In this document: positions 27,901-40,020 of the stretch, piece after piece
Numbering within the stretch: position 1 is the first letter of the stretch
How the letters are laid out: every line of letters starts with the position of its first letter
Assembly (NCBI GenBank): GCA_903813345.2
Contig: CAIIXF020000568.1
Location: 250,001 to 314,000 of the forward strand
From: Owenia fusiformis
Taxonomy: Eukaryota; Annelida; Polychaeta; Sabellida; Oweniidae
DNA: 64,000 nt
Direction: 5' to 3'
Made by a program: the position numbers and the translations under genes
The notes under the pieces: model-generated
What the model was told of the DNA's origin: nothing
The model's database searches: none
The model's input: the letters and a program-made list of their open reading frames with translations, nothing else

Positions 27901-30900
27901 TCCCCAACATTTATGATATGCCCTTTAAAATATAATACAACTCTGACATATTTTCAAAGGGAGGACAAAGAGAAGGAAGAAGAGCAGAAGAGGAAAGAAG
28001 AGGAAGAAAAGAAAGCTAAAGAGGCTGTTGCTAAGGTAACCAATGGAAAACTTATATGTTGATTGGCTCATTCAACTAAACTGGGTTTTGGGTTAAACTG
28101 GAATTGACCTCCTCTTATTGCTGCATGATTTTATCATTTTATAACAAGTCAGTGAGGCCAAGAAAATTAAGAAGAAAATTTAAATAAATTCAATGAATTA
28201 TTACAAACTCTTTGTTAGGCTGAAGGGGAGGAAGGAATGAAGACTGAAGAGCAAGAAGAAGAAAAGAAACCTGGGGATACTTCTAATGGAAAGACTACAG
28301 AAGAGCCAAAAGAGGAGGGTGAAACTGAAACTAATGGGCCAGAAAATGCTACAACTCCCAAAGTAATTGAGTTTTTATTTTATCTAAATCCTTCCATTTA
28401 AATGCAGTTTGACCTATTTATCCAAATACTACAATAGTCGTGAAAGGATGTAGATTTTTGAATGTTTTCTAATCCTGGTATCTTGTCATAAATCACAGAA
28501 AGAGGCGAAAAAAGAGAAAAAGAAGAAAGTGAAAGAAAGAAAAGATTCGCAGACATATGATTACTCAGAGTCGGACTCTAGTTCTGATAGCGGCTCAGAG
28601 TCGGAGGCCGAACCTGCAGAGCCAGCGCCACCTGGCCTTGAGGAGCCCAAACCACCAGGAATCGAAGGAGAAACTAAAGAATCACCAAATAAGGAGAAAA
28701 CAGAAGAATCCAAAGAAAACAATGAGGAGCCTGTATCTCTCAAGGAAGAAGGTATTTTATAGACCTCTATTTAGATGTTGTCTTGATATTTTTTGATATC
28801 GTATAGTGGCTATTGTTTTTGTATGTTTTTGAAAATTGTTAGAATGAAATGTTACTCCATTCATTCTTAAAGTAGCAACATGGACTGCCGAGTCGTATCC
28901 AGTGATCCTGGACCTCGTAAAATGAAAGCTTTGAATTTGTTATAGCCTTTAAAAATATATCCATTTCCCATACATGCAACTTTGTGCACATATCTTGTAT
29001 CGATAATGGCAAAAGAAAATCCTCTAATTCTTCGCCTTCTTCATCTCCTTCGTCTTCGCCATTTTTATTAAAAAGACTCACACTCTCAGGAGATTTTATC
29101 GACTCGAGCAGCCAGAAAAATTAGTTTCAATTTCACCCGCTAGGAAAGAAGTTGGAAAGAATTTGAAAAATCTATAAGTGGGAATCCTTGTATAGAATTA
29201 TAGATTCTAAACAATTTGTCAATTTTACTGGTTGATGAATATTGCCATATGCATACATTTTAATAATAAAATAGGAATAAGGAAGAAGATGTTAGACCAA
29301 TCTTGGCCTTGATAGCTCAGAAAAGGTAAAGTCTATCCATTTTTGTCTTTACAGTCCTTGTTGCCGCTTTAATGTGAATTTAAATGAGATTTTTGCCTGT
29401 TGTTGCCTGAAATTCAAATGATCACCATATTAAACAATTTTAACATATCCTTTATGTATCTACAGCATCTGCTAAGGAGCCTGAGAAGGAAGAAGATGAG
29501 AAGGAAGAGGGAGAGGAAGGATCAGATGGCGCCCCTAGAGCTCTCCACAGAACATCATCAATATTCCTACGTAATCTAGCGCCCTCTATAACAAAACAGG
29601 AGGTTGAAGCAGTAAGAATGGAATTTTAAGATCATTCACAGTATCTAGCTCTAAATATTTCAATTCATCATATAGAAAAGTACTCTCAATAATTGATTAG
29701 ATGATTAGTTGCCGTCATAGTCAAATATTTTAGAATCCTTTTTTTACAAAATGAATCTTCATCACAAATATTAACTGAAGTTAAAAAGTTTTTGTACCCT
29801 TGTACTGAAGAATGTGAACTGTATAACGATAAATAAAAATGGGATAGTTTTCTGTTTCCTGAATAAACAAAGTTGTTATCATTCTACAGATGTGCAAGAG
29901 ATACCCAGGGTTCATGCGCTGTGCTTTACAAGATCCTCAACCCGAACGTCGTTTCTTCCGTCGTGGCTGGGTCACGTTCGATAGATCTGTGAATATCAAA
30001 GATATATGCTGGAACCTCAACAATATTAGGGTGAGTGGATATAAGTCTTGTCTTTGCATGATAGCTTGTTGTATGAGGATTTCATTCGCAAGTACTATTG
30101 TAAATAAATCCAAAATGTGTATGCTTTGTAGTAATTTCACATTTTATGCTTTTTGTGTCACTCTACCACCACAAGTGGTGACATATTGTTATATAAACGA
30201 ACTATTATGCAATAAAAATGAACTTGTGTAAATCTATAATTTAACCCTTATTAGCCCAACATAAACTCAAAAATCCTCGATAGAGCTCCACAGAATACAT
30301 ATACCTGTTGTAAATCAATAAGTTAACCCTTATCAGCCTTCCTGGTGTAAATCAATAAGTTAACCCTTATTAGCCTTATATGAATGTTACTTTTTCCAGT
30401 TGCGTGATTGTGAAATGGGAGCAATAGTAAACAGAGATCTGAGACAAAGGGTTCGACCAGTAAATGGTATAACTTCACATAAACTTGTCTCCAAGTCCGA
30501 CATCAAACATGTCGCAAAAATTATCCAGAATTTTGACAGACGGTGGAGTTTGTGGGAGAATGACAATAAAGATACTGAGAAACAGGTTTGTAGGGAATGA
30601 TTCTTGTGAACATTTTGTTGATGTATTGAAACTATTCAAGATATGTTAAAAATTATAATTTAAAAAACCTCCCTCTTGAGCTGGATGTTTTAAACCAGTT
30701 TTGGTATATAGTTTCCAAATAATAATAAGATTGTAGGAGCATTGCATAATTAGAAAAATAGACTTAGTAGGCACTCAGTAAACTTCAGTAGTCTATTATC
30801 TGAAGTGTATTTAATCACCATATTAAGTACTCACTGAAAGAAAGATTGTTCCAAATAAGTCAAATGTCAACAAAAATATCTGTTGTGGAAGGTGTACTGA

Positions 30901-33900
30901 CAGCACACATGGGGCAGCATAACCTGAAACCACTCTCAATTGTGTTTTGTGTTGATGACCAGTCTCCCAAAATAATGCCAGAAGATATGAACAGAGTTCA
31001 TAAACACACTAAGAAAGCTAAATGAAAGTCAAATGCTATTCTTTGATTGCAGGAGTTTGGGCTTGTGTCCAAGAACCCAGTATTAAAAAATATCACAGAC
31101 TTCCTGGTAGATGAAGGTTCTTATGAGGAAGAGGAAATGTTGGGCATTTCTGTTGAGGAGAAGACAGATGCTGAGAAAGAAGCCACTATAGAAAGAGACG
31201 AACCTTTATTAAAGGTACTGACAATTTCATTTATTTTAACATGATTACAATGAATTTGTAGAATTGTGTGTCCCAGTAAGTTTAGATTCAAGTTGTTTAG
31301 ATCTCTGTTGACACATTTACATAAAACATTAATCCCCCTGGAATCTTCAAGTAAATGCAAATTTCTCATTTTCAAAGTGGGTGTAGCACCCGCTAGCTTC
31401 AGCACTTGGAAAATCACTAAAATCCATACTGACCTATCATTGTTTTAAATTGTGAAAAGACAAATAATTTTTTATTGTTTCAACAGGTGCTAGACAGAAT
31501 GATAATCTACCTTCGTATTGTGCATTCATTTGACTACTACAGTGCTATAGAGTATCCCAATGAGGATGAAATGCCTCATAGGTGTGGCATCATACATGCT
31601 AGAGGTCCTGCACCTTCCAGTAAGATCCTCAATGATGGTGGGCTCAATAAACTTGGTACGTATACAATAGCAGTTTATATCTTAAGGGAAATTGGTCAAG
31701 TTGTTAATGGTTTTTGGTGAAACTAATTTAACAAAGGATCGCACCACAAAGTATCTCATCACAAAGTATTTCATCACACCATTCTTAATTAAATTAGCAA
31801 TTTACATCATGAAAGGACTATATTATCCTATATCATTTTTTGAAATACTCTTGCAGTTTATGTCTTAAGGGAAATGGGTCAAGTTGTCAATGATTATTTG
31901 ACGAAATTAATTTAACAAAGGATTGCACCACAAAGTATCCATTTCATCATACCATTATTAATATTGAATTTACATTGTTGCCCACTCGATCCTCAATGTA
32001 GTATTGTCTTTGCATAGTTATGTGAAAAAATGACTCCGTTTGACCTCTATATCATCTATGTCATGAAATATCATCATATCAGTATGGTAGAGAATACTAT
32101 GTATTTCATTTCATTCATTATCTTATTCCTCTCATGAAAAATAGCTTGAAAATAACTGTTCATGGAGGTATTTAATGCACCATTCAAAGCTTTGCGAGAA
32201 GTTCATCATGTCAGTAGGAATGGGGATTTTGACCACTAGTGCATAATGATTTAAGAAATATAGACCGAAGAGCAGGGGTAATCTCATCGAATACATCCCG
32301 CAGGGCTATGAAGGGGTGTATTCGACGAAATTACCCACGATTCGAACATAAAAACTCACCAAAATGTTTCGAATATTCATTTTGGTCTGCCATTACTACG
32401 GCCCACAGTTATGACATCACACTTTACACGTATCACCAGGGGCATTATTCATGAATATACCCCGGGTGAAATGTTGACTTTGTTTACAGTTTATAGAAGG
32501 CGTGAATACAGTCATGTTCGAATCTGTTTTATGTTGATTGTTTCTTGTTTGCAGTGAATGAATGGCAGGCTGCATTTAGTCACAAGATCTTAGGATGGGT
32601 ACATGTTAAATGGACTCTAGACAATGAAGAGGCAACTAGACTGGGCCTTAAAGATGCAGAAAAATATCCTTAAAATAAAACTAGTGTTGTACAATGCAGA
32701 CTGTACAATGTATGTATATCTAGCTAGAAAAACTTCCTGCTCAGTGCTAGTTTTAAGCAATTCATATAAAATAATGTTAGATCACTTTGGATGAGGCATT
32801 TTTGTCACTTAAATTACCTTTATTAACCTCTTGAATCCCAGGCTCTAAAATCGGTTGAAACCAGAGATTTTTTTCATTTTTGCCACCTTTTCATATTATA
32901 CTACATACCTATACAGCTACAGATGCTCAACTTAGTAAAATTAGACGGCAGAGATCATTTTTACACATTTTTAGTGAAAAATTTTGTGACTAATTTTCTC
33001 GTCACCCTGGGTTTAAAGGTCATTTCTGAGGTGAAGAGAAACCTCGTCACTCCAGGTAGTCAAGAGGTTAAATGTGATATTTTGAGGAAACCATGAGTCA
33101 GTTCAATAGGCCATTGCTAATTTTGCCCCTCCCCTTCACAACATCCCCCGGCCATTAAATACCTTTTTAATGAAAAGTGGGATAACTAGGCCCACTACTG
33201 ATAAACATGGGATAAAACCATAGAGAATAGTTAGCCCCTGGACCATAGGAAATACTTAGGCTTTGACCACAAAGAATTATTATTAGACCTTAGACCATGG
33301 AAAATAATAAGACCAATAAGAATAATTAGACCTTAACAGTTGTCACAGAAGTAGAAAAGTTCATGGATGCCAATTGTCAGGAACTTGGAAAAGATAAATG
33401 GCTTTGTCCACTGAGTGGGAAGAAGTTCAAGGGACCCGAGTTTGTCAAAAAGCATGTCAAGAATAAATATGCAGAAAAGATAGAAGATGTCAAAAAGGAG
33501 GTGAGATTCTTCAAATTGTATGCAGTATGCAATAGATTTGTCTGCTAAGTGTATAAGAAAACTTGGTTTTATATTTCTAGTGAGAGAATTTTTTATTAGT
33601 TTTATTGGTAGGTGGTGACATTTTGCATGTTAATACTTTATCCATTTTTTGTCCTAATATTTTAAAGTTAAGAAATTGATATTTCATTCCAGGTTGTGTT
33701 CTTCAATAATTACCTGCTGGACCCTAAGAGGCCACAACTCCCAGAACATCCAGGGTTCCGCCCCCCAGCCCAGCCTGCCCCTGCCCCCAGGGAATATCCC
33801 CAGCAGCAACACGGAGGATACCAGCAACAAGGTTGGGGTAACAGGCCATCTGCTGATTGGGGTAGAGTATCCCTGAATTTCCTAGATGTCTTGATTTCTA

Positions 33901-34706
33901 ATAAACGCCTCACCTTCAGTATTGGAAAAATCCACATATCTAGCAGTAGAGTTGTACAAATTTATATACAAATAAAGAATAATTTATAATATGATAGTAT
34001 ACAAATAGAGAAGACAGTGTCAAATCTATGATTAAAGATTGTAAGTCATCAGGGTGAAACTAGCTACAATGTATGGTAAACCCTGTCTCATCTGAATGCC
34101 ATTGGGACCAACCAAATATGTTCAGATGAGAATTTTGAGGTTTTACGGAACGTTTTGGCAGATTTAAAAAAGGAACCATAAAAGTGTTCACGTTGAGAGG
34201 TGTTCAGATAAGTGGGGAATTCAGGTATACAGGTTTAAATGTACATACTTAAGTTTATATATTACAGGCCAACAGCGCAGTTATCGTTCCCCTCCACGTC
34301 AGCATCATGACCAACACGACAGAAGGGAAGGTGGTGGCTTCAGTCGACAGTCCTCATTCTCCAGAAACAACAGGTATAGTGTATAAATTGATCATGTTTT
34401 TCACTAATTAGACCATTGAAGAAAAATTGAAAATATTATGAACTTTGCAGTACTTGAGGGAATTCTTGAGTTGCAATTTCATTTCATTTTGTTGAAATTT
34501 AGTGATACAAGACTCTCCAATATGGAGCCCAATAAGGTACAGAGAGGATTACAAGTAATGACTAATAAATTGAAATGATGACTATTGAATTGAAATGATA
34601 ACAATTAAATTGAATTGAAATGTTTGGTTACAGGAGCCAGAAGGATCCTAGAGGAATAGTGGGTTACCAGGATCTAGACGCCCCCGATGATCTTGATATA
34701 TTTTAA
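18920..34706 (+). CDS. SRRT: SRRT / ARS2 (serrate RNA effector molecule homologue), 19 coding exons
   Basis: Nuclear cofactor of the cap-binding complex in RNA processing and small-RNA pathways (family knowledge). Coding exons: 18920-19032, 19318-19482, 20225-20347, 21080-21253, 23132-23301, 23792-23912, 27960-28035, 28219-28362, 28499-28751, 29466-29611, 29890-30030, 30400-30585, 31053-31214, 31487-31655, 32555-32663, 33347-33500, 33693-33861, 34268-34373, 34634-34706. The total is 2754 nt, 917 residues; human is about 876. Seen: [12 protein letters not shown] start and RS/Arg-rich N-terminus; conserved block KYNEYKLDF...AHKDEEW (about 134-192); charged K/E linker (about 289-470); RRM-like region with [17 protein letters not shown] (about 476-543); [20 protein letters not shown]; zinc-finger-like [15 protein letters not shown] (about 769-792); acidic tail [11 protein letters not shown]. 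The exon 15-16 junction needs an AT-AC intron. A Tyr replaces the usual last His of the finger-like motif. Confidence 0.95.
20560..21065. repeat. Composite GTGGTGACAT repeat in SRRT intron 3
   Basis: Copies of AGTGGTGACATATTGTTAT, CAAGGTCAAAAAGGT and GGTGGTGACATTTTGTCATG, ending in TTAATGCCTTG, form a dispersed family seen also at 4316-4424, 30170-30190, 33610-33650 and 47033-47185. Noncoding. Confidence 0.65.
21254..23131. other. SRRT intron 4
   Basis: AT-rich 1.9 kb intron. No coding sequence or recognisable element was found. Confidence 0.6.
23982..24228. repeat. Direct duplication in SRRT intron 6
   Basis: Two copies of about 98 bp (23982-24079 and 24130-24228) share GAAAGCATGAAAA, GAGGAAGAATGC-like text and GCTGGTCTCTTAAATTGT. 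This looks like a local tandem duplication. Confidence 0.8.
26337..27826. mobile_element. 1.49 kb near-palindromic element in SRRT intron 6
   Basis: The arms, 26337 to about 26770 and about 27400-27826, are inverted copies of about 430 bp. Termini are CACAGGCTGGTATCGAAAAA and its complement. The motif GTCCGCTGTGACGGAG, or a close match, occurs at the outer and inner end of each arm (about 26360, 26730, 27428, 27788). The spacer of about 630 bp is noncoding. It is probably a large foldback element. Confidence 0.9.
31668..31945. repeat. Direct repeat in SRRT intron 14
   Basis: GCAGTTTATATCTTAAGGGAA...GCACCACAAAGTATC (31668-31760) recurs at about 31854-31940 with few changes. Noncoding. Confidence 0.75.
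32275..32336. repeat. Small hairpin in SRRT intron 14
   Basis: GGGTAATCTCATCGAATACA and its near complement, ending ATTACCC, form a 62 bp foldback. Confidence 0.65.
32664..33346 (+). other. SRRT: AT-AC (U12-type) intron 15 of SRRT
   Basis: The exon ending GCAGAAAA is followed directly by ATATCCTT (32664-32671), the exact U12-type 5' splice site of the AT-AC class. Near the other end CCTTAAC (33331-33337) matches the U12 branch site core. The intron ends TGTCAC, with AC at 33345-33346, about 10 nt after the branch adenosine. Splicing here gives [20 protein letters not shown], which aligns with the conserved ARS2 sequence. Reading through from exon 15 instead meets a stop at once, and no GT donor fits. 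Confidence 0.88.
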
Positions 34707-35224
34707 TTACTTGGATACTTTACATAATTCTGTACATGAAATACATGGATATGCATAAAATATTTGGATATACATAAAATATGTGGATACGCTGAATCTG
34801 ATTTTGTTTGCCCATATATGGCCATGTGTATTGCACTGTATCAGACTTTGAGAAGTCGCACCAAAATTTAAGTCTAAAAAGTGGTTTTAATTGTTATATA
34901 TAGTGTTGTGAGGAATGATGATCATGTAGTTTTCAACAGGAGTTATTCATTCATCATTTTAGTCAGGGATAACTTGTTTTGGTGTTGACAGTCAAAGTGT
35001 GAATTTCTAAAATTGGTGTGGGGAGTTGATTTTAAAATATTTCCTATTGGATTCTTTCATATTTGCTGCGACTTCCCATATCTTGATGTGACTAAAATCT
35101 ACATGTGATGCTCACAATACAATTGGACAAAATATGGACTTAATGTTACCATGGTAACCATCGCACTATGTGCATCGTTACTATGCATGTCATACAACAA
35201 TATATATGGTTACTATGACAACAG

Positions 35225-35273
35225 AAGAGGAGGATATAGGGACTTAGACGCACCAGATGATGAGCCATTATAG
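35225..35273 (+). CDS. SRRT: Alternative last coding exon of SRRT
   Basis: After an acaacag acceptor (AG at 35223-35224), 49 bases read RRGGYRDLDAPDDEPL then TAG, when joined to the SRRT exon ending at 34373 in the same phase used for 34634-34706. The upstream last exon reads [14 protein letters not shown]. The two are therefore duplicated, interchangeable terminal exons giving proteins of 917 or 909 residues. The downstream copy replaces the acidic/hydrophobic LDIF ending with EPL. AATAAA at 35277-35282 lies only four bases after the stop. The polypyrimidine tract is weak, so use of this exon is not certain. Confidence 0.7.
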
Positions 35274-35582
35274 GCCAATAAAGTGAAATTAACTATACTG
35301 TCGTTTACTAACTATCCATTGCATGGCTATTTGACAGACATTTTATATTGCATTTCTATTTTTTTTAAATGACTTATATAATAATATGATCAGATTTTCA
35401 ATTGACTCAATAATGCAGTTTAAATAAACCACCGCATCATTTTCAATGAATTAGCAAGAGACATTCCATGCATCATTAAGTATCCCTTACAAAACTGCAT
35501 GTATTAAATCCTGTCATACACAAATCATGGTTTTACAAGCTGCATGTAAATCAAATCTTTTAAAGGATAATAATCTTTGAGC

Positions 35583-35728
35583 TTTGAATCATGGGATAGC
35601 AACATCTTTGAATCATGGGATAGCCACATGTTTGAATCATGGGATAGCAACATCTTTGAATCATGGGATAGCTACATCTTTGAATCATGGGATATCAACA
35701 TCTTTGAATCATGGGATAGCTACATCTT
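35583..35728 (+). repeat. 24 bp minisatellite, six units
   Basis: Unit TTTGAATCATGGGATAGCAA plus CATC is repeated six times in tandem, with changes mainly at two positions. It lies downstream of the alternative SRRT last exon. It is translatable in one frame but has no gene character. Confidence 0.9.
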
Positions 35729-37021
35729 TGTACTTCCAATTTTATGTTGACAACACATGCATACATATATATGCATAAAGTATGATGTACATGTGATATA
35801 TGTTTAAGTAGTATGTTTTAATATGTAGAAAATGTGGACCTAGATTGTGTCCTGATGTCATGCATAAACACGCAAATAAATTTACATTTAGATTTTAGAT
35901 TTTACTATTGTTTCAATTCATATGTAGTATATAGATGAAATCAAAGTGAGAACAATGTTTACCCAAGTTTTTTGTTACTGCCAATTTCTAATTATCACAC
36001 TTTGAAAAAGTCCTATATTGTCCTTGATGGGTGTGTCTGAATCTCAGGTGGATCTAAAAATGCCCAAAACTAGCAGAACTTTTATGAAGAACATTTTAAT
36101 AATAAGATAGCCTTTGCATGTATTGATGTAATATAATTTTATTAATAAAATATCAAAAACTTGGTAGGGTCATCTTTTGACAGTTTTCCTTCCTAATTCA
36201 ATTTTTCAAATCATTTTATTTGATTTAACATTTGCTTTTTTGCCTCTTTAAAGTCTATTACCAGAGGATTGTATAAGATTCGATCTGAGAGGTGAAGTTG
36301 ACCAGAAGATGTGTAAACAACTTTCTCATAAATAATATCTTACCAGTAAATATTGATCTTGTCTGTGATTCCTCATGTTGAGCTATCTGCATGTGTTTAC
36401 ATGGTTTATGACTCTTAATATTGTAAATAAATAATATTCATGATATTTCAAGTTAACTTAACATCTAACTGTATAAATTGAGAATTGTTTCAAGTTATTA
36501 TTCAACATTCAAATGTGATATTCATCTCTACTGACCTGCAATAATAAATTAGAACTACTGAAATGTGGCACATTTGTTGATTTTCAAATCATTTTTGATA
36601 ATATATTTGTAGAAAAGATTTAAAGCAAAAAAGGATCTAGTTATTTCTAATTTTGAAAAACCAGAATATTTGATTGAAAACGTAGTGTAAGACCATCAAT
36701 CTAGCAAATATGTCCAAGCTTCTTTTCTACTGGCGAACCGGGTGAAGGCATTTATTTCCCTAAAAAATTATACAATATTCGTCTATTTACAATAATTGTA
36801 GAGGGCCTGGGCTGAAAATAGTATTGGTCCTTCCAACTTCATTGATGTAGCAGGATGGGATCAAGTTTATTGGAAAGTCTATTCATGGGTATATTTTCCT
36901 TAAAATCAGTTGTATATCACATACAGTATTTGTTGGTCACTTGATCAGTCAATCTATTTGTATGTTTCATGGTATTTTTACAATCAAATCATATGATAGT
37001 ACCATTCCATTTAAGAATAAT
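35729..37021. other. Intergenic DNA downstream of SRRT
   Basis: AT-rich with several AATAAA sites (for example 35875-35880) that might end longer SRRT transcripts. No gene was recognised. Confidence 0.5.
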
Positions 37022-37091
37022 TACACCTACACTGTCTGAAATAACATACATTTCACATGTGAAATATAAGCTATTTTGGGAAGTGTAGGTG
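37022..37091. repeat. 70 bp foldback
   Basis: TACACCTACACT and AGTGTAGGTG form the outer stem. ATTTCACATGTGAAAT is a perfect inner palindrome. Confidence 0.7.
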
Positions 37092-37296
37092 ACATTTTTT
37101 AATTTTAAATCGACACACTCGTATACACCAAGATAGATATCTTAAATTACTATGAAAACTCAAACAAAGTATTATATATCAATACAAAAAATCGGCCATT
37201 GAACCTTTGTGGCTTCATGTCACTGGACAGGCACTTATCTTGCTCCATGTTACCTCATGGTTCAGGTCATCATTTAATTTTGTTCTCAGATTATTA

Positions 37297-38268
37297 TCCC
37301 ATCGAACGAAGTTCGGAGGGATATAGGGAACGCCTCCGTCTGTCCGTCCGTCCGTCCGGGCAATAACTCAAATACTGTTGGCCCGATTTTATTCATATTT
37401 TGTGCACATATACCCTATGGAAGTAGAAGTTCTGCTCGAAAGCCGATTTTCAAAATGGCCGCTCATTTCAAAATGGCGGCCATTTTAGTGCCGAATTTAC
37501 AGTAATTTAGGTGCAATATGTAAAACTGTAATAGCAATATGTTTTAGATGTAAAAAATTATATAGGACATTAATAAAGCTAGAAATGTAGATATTAAAGA
37601 AGCACATGGCAGCCATCTTGAAAAATGGCGGCCTTTACTCGTTATTTTACGATTTTTGCTGTAACTCGAAAAGTAGTGGAGCGATTTTGTTCATATTTGG
37701 TATGTGAATACTATAAACATTGCACACTGTCTAAAGACACTTTTGGTAGAAGGTGGCCATTTTAAAAAATGGCCGCCATTTTGAAAAATGGCCGCCATTT
37801 TAACGTATTTTACTATAACTCGAAAAGTAGTGGAGCGATTTTGTTCATATTTGGTATGTGAATGCTAAAAGCATGACACACTATCCTATGACACTTTAAG
37901 TAGAAGGTGGCCATTTTGAAAAAAAATTTGAAAAATGGCCGAAATTTTAATGTATTTTATAATAATTCGAAAAGTAGTGAAGCGATTTTGTTCATATTTG
38001 GTATGTGAATACTGTAAGCATGGCACACTGTCTAATGACACTTTTGGCAGAAGGCGGCCATTTTTCAAAATGGCCGCCATATTTACGTATTTTACTATAA
38101 CTCTAAAAATAGTGGAGCGATTTTGTTCATATTTGGTATGTGAATACTATAAGTATGGCAAATGGTCTAATGACACTTTTGGTAGAAGGCGGCCATTTTG
38201 AAAAATGCCTGCCATTTTTGCTGTAGACTTTGTTTGTAAAAATGCCATCCATAGCTGTTCGATGGGAT
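37297..38268. mobile_element. TIR element with internal ~145 bp tandem repeats
   Basis: Ends ATCCCATCGAAC (37297) and GTTCGATGGGAT (38257-38268) are exact inverted repeats. A short CCGT array (CTGTCCGTCCGTCCGTCC, near 37340) follows the left end. Inside, about four copies of a unit containing AAAAGTAGTGGAGCGATTTT start near 37675, 37815, 37965 and 38105. They are separated by AAAATGGCCGCCATTTT palindromes. Small reading frames in both strands are repeat artefacts. Confidence 0.8.
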
Positions 38269-39529
38269 TCGCTACGCTTTGGCGTTGCTGTTGTTCTGGC
38301 TCAACTGGAAGTCTCCTTTTAGACCAGGCGTTAAGCTGTTCGTGTTTGGTGATTTAAAAAATCATAAAATTTGACATATATTTCCAAGTTTTTGTAATAA
38401 AGAAGTCCAGAGTTCTGGTTGCAGAGCATATGGAGGGAAATGTAGATTACTAAATACAATGAAACCTGTATATCTGAAACCCTCTTTGATCCAAATACCT
38501 CTCAATGTGAACACTTTCGGTGTTTTGGCGAACACTTTCTTGGTCCCAAATTGTCTCTCATTGACTCACACATTTACAGTATAAAATCTTGAAATGTGAC
38601 CTTCTCCTCCAAACAGTTTTGGCCAATCCCAGAGGCATTCGGATTAGGCAGGTTTTACTGCACCATAAAACCAAGTTGATGTGTTTTACACAAATAAATG
38701 GACGATCGATCAAGTTAGCTTTACATCATAAAAATCATTTCTATTTTAGTCAACGCACCTTGTTAAAAACACATTACTGAGTAATTTGAGATTTCATTAT
38801 CAATAATCTTAATGCTTTTTTGCCAGAGGAAATGTTGATTTACAACATATTGGTGTTGTAATCTAGATAATGCAAATACAACAAATAAGCGCTATATATT
38901 TTAGCAGTCGTAATATGAACCATAAGTATAGTTCTGTTTTGTTTTGTTATTATAGCAATGTGTATCTGACATTTTTTAAGTACTTATGTGGAGACAAGTA
39001 TACTGCTCATGAAAGTTGACTTCCAATGGATCATTTTGAGATCTTATAATGCTGTATATGGAACTCATTATATTATTGCTGAACATAAATACATTTACTT
39101 TTTACCATGTAGAATTAATTGTCATCCAGACATTAGGCACAATTTATGCATAATAGATATACTGTAACTGTCATATATAACTTTTCTTGACATGTTGTAT
39201 CATCATATGATTCACATAAGTCACAACTACTCACTAAAAGATTAAATAACTAAAACTACTTTTTCTCCATTTAGAGAAGAATATACAATATCTCAAATGA
39301 ATAAGCATGTTTTAATGTGTCTATGTATATAAAGTTTCATGTGACAAAGTTTACATTAGCAGCATATAACAACATATTACAGCAAAATACAGTGATGAAT
39401 ACTTGGGTGTGGTGTAACTTGTCATAATGATTAATGAAAGAGTCACTAATATCTAACTAATCAGCTAATACCCCAGAGAACAAATTAGAAATACCCTGGG
39501 AGTTTGAAACAAGTGAGATTTATTACTCA
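38269..39529. other. Intergenic DNA, nothing recognised
   Basis: AT-rich, with no coding pattern seen. Confidence 0.5.
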
Positions 39530-40020
39530 TAATAATATGGAACCCCCTATGCTTTATTCAATATGTAACTCTGTATGTTATATTCAAAATTGAACCTTGT
39601 ACACTATATTCAATGTGGCACCCTTTAAACTATTCAATATGGAACTCCTACAATATTCAATATGGAACCTCTACAATTTATACAATATTATATTCAATAT
39701 TGAACCTCCGACACTATATTCAATATTGAATCCCATACACTCAGTTCTCTGTATACATGTGCATAAATGTTCATGAAGCAATTCAAAAATTTAAAAAAAT
39801 TATGTGGAAAACCCTATACTTGAATTGAATATTTAACTCATTACATTTTATTCAATGTTGAACCTCTGGCACTATATTCAATATTGAATCCCATACGCTA
39901 TTTTCAATGTGGAACCCCCTACACTATATATTCAATATGGATCCCCCTACATCATAGTTTATGTAAAACTCCCTACATCCCCCATACACTATCGTTAATG
40001 TAAGCCCCTATATTATATTC
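39530..40020. repeat. Degenerate minisatellite (TTCAATATGGAACCCC-type)
   Basis: Many diverged copies of a roughly 25-30 bp unit containing ATTCAATATGGAACC and CTACACTATA. Confidence 0.8.

Noticed and set aside
28839-29081. Acidic minus-strand frame ([15 protein letters not shown])
   Set aside because: It lies within an SRRT intron on the opposite strand. Low complexity from a CTTC-rich tract explains the acidic run.
32555-32680. SRRT exon 15 as a terminal exon ending at TAA
   Set aside because: The frame stops right after GLKDAEKYP, but the conserved ARS2 sequence continues from 33347 when AT-AC splicing is applied, which is the better explanation.
35584-35778. Repeat-containing frame NHGIATSL
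   Set aside because: Product of a 24 bp minisatellite, without start context or splice support.
37886-38201. Overlapping frames on both strands
   Set aside because: Both arise from the tandem repeats of a TIR element.
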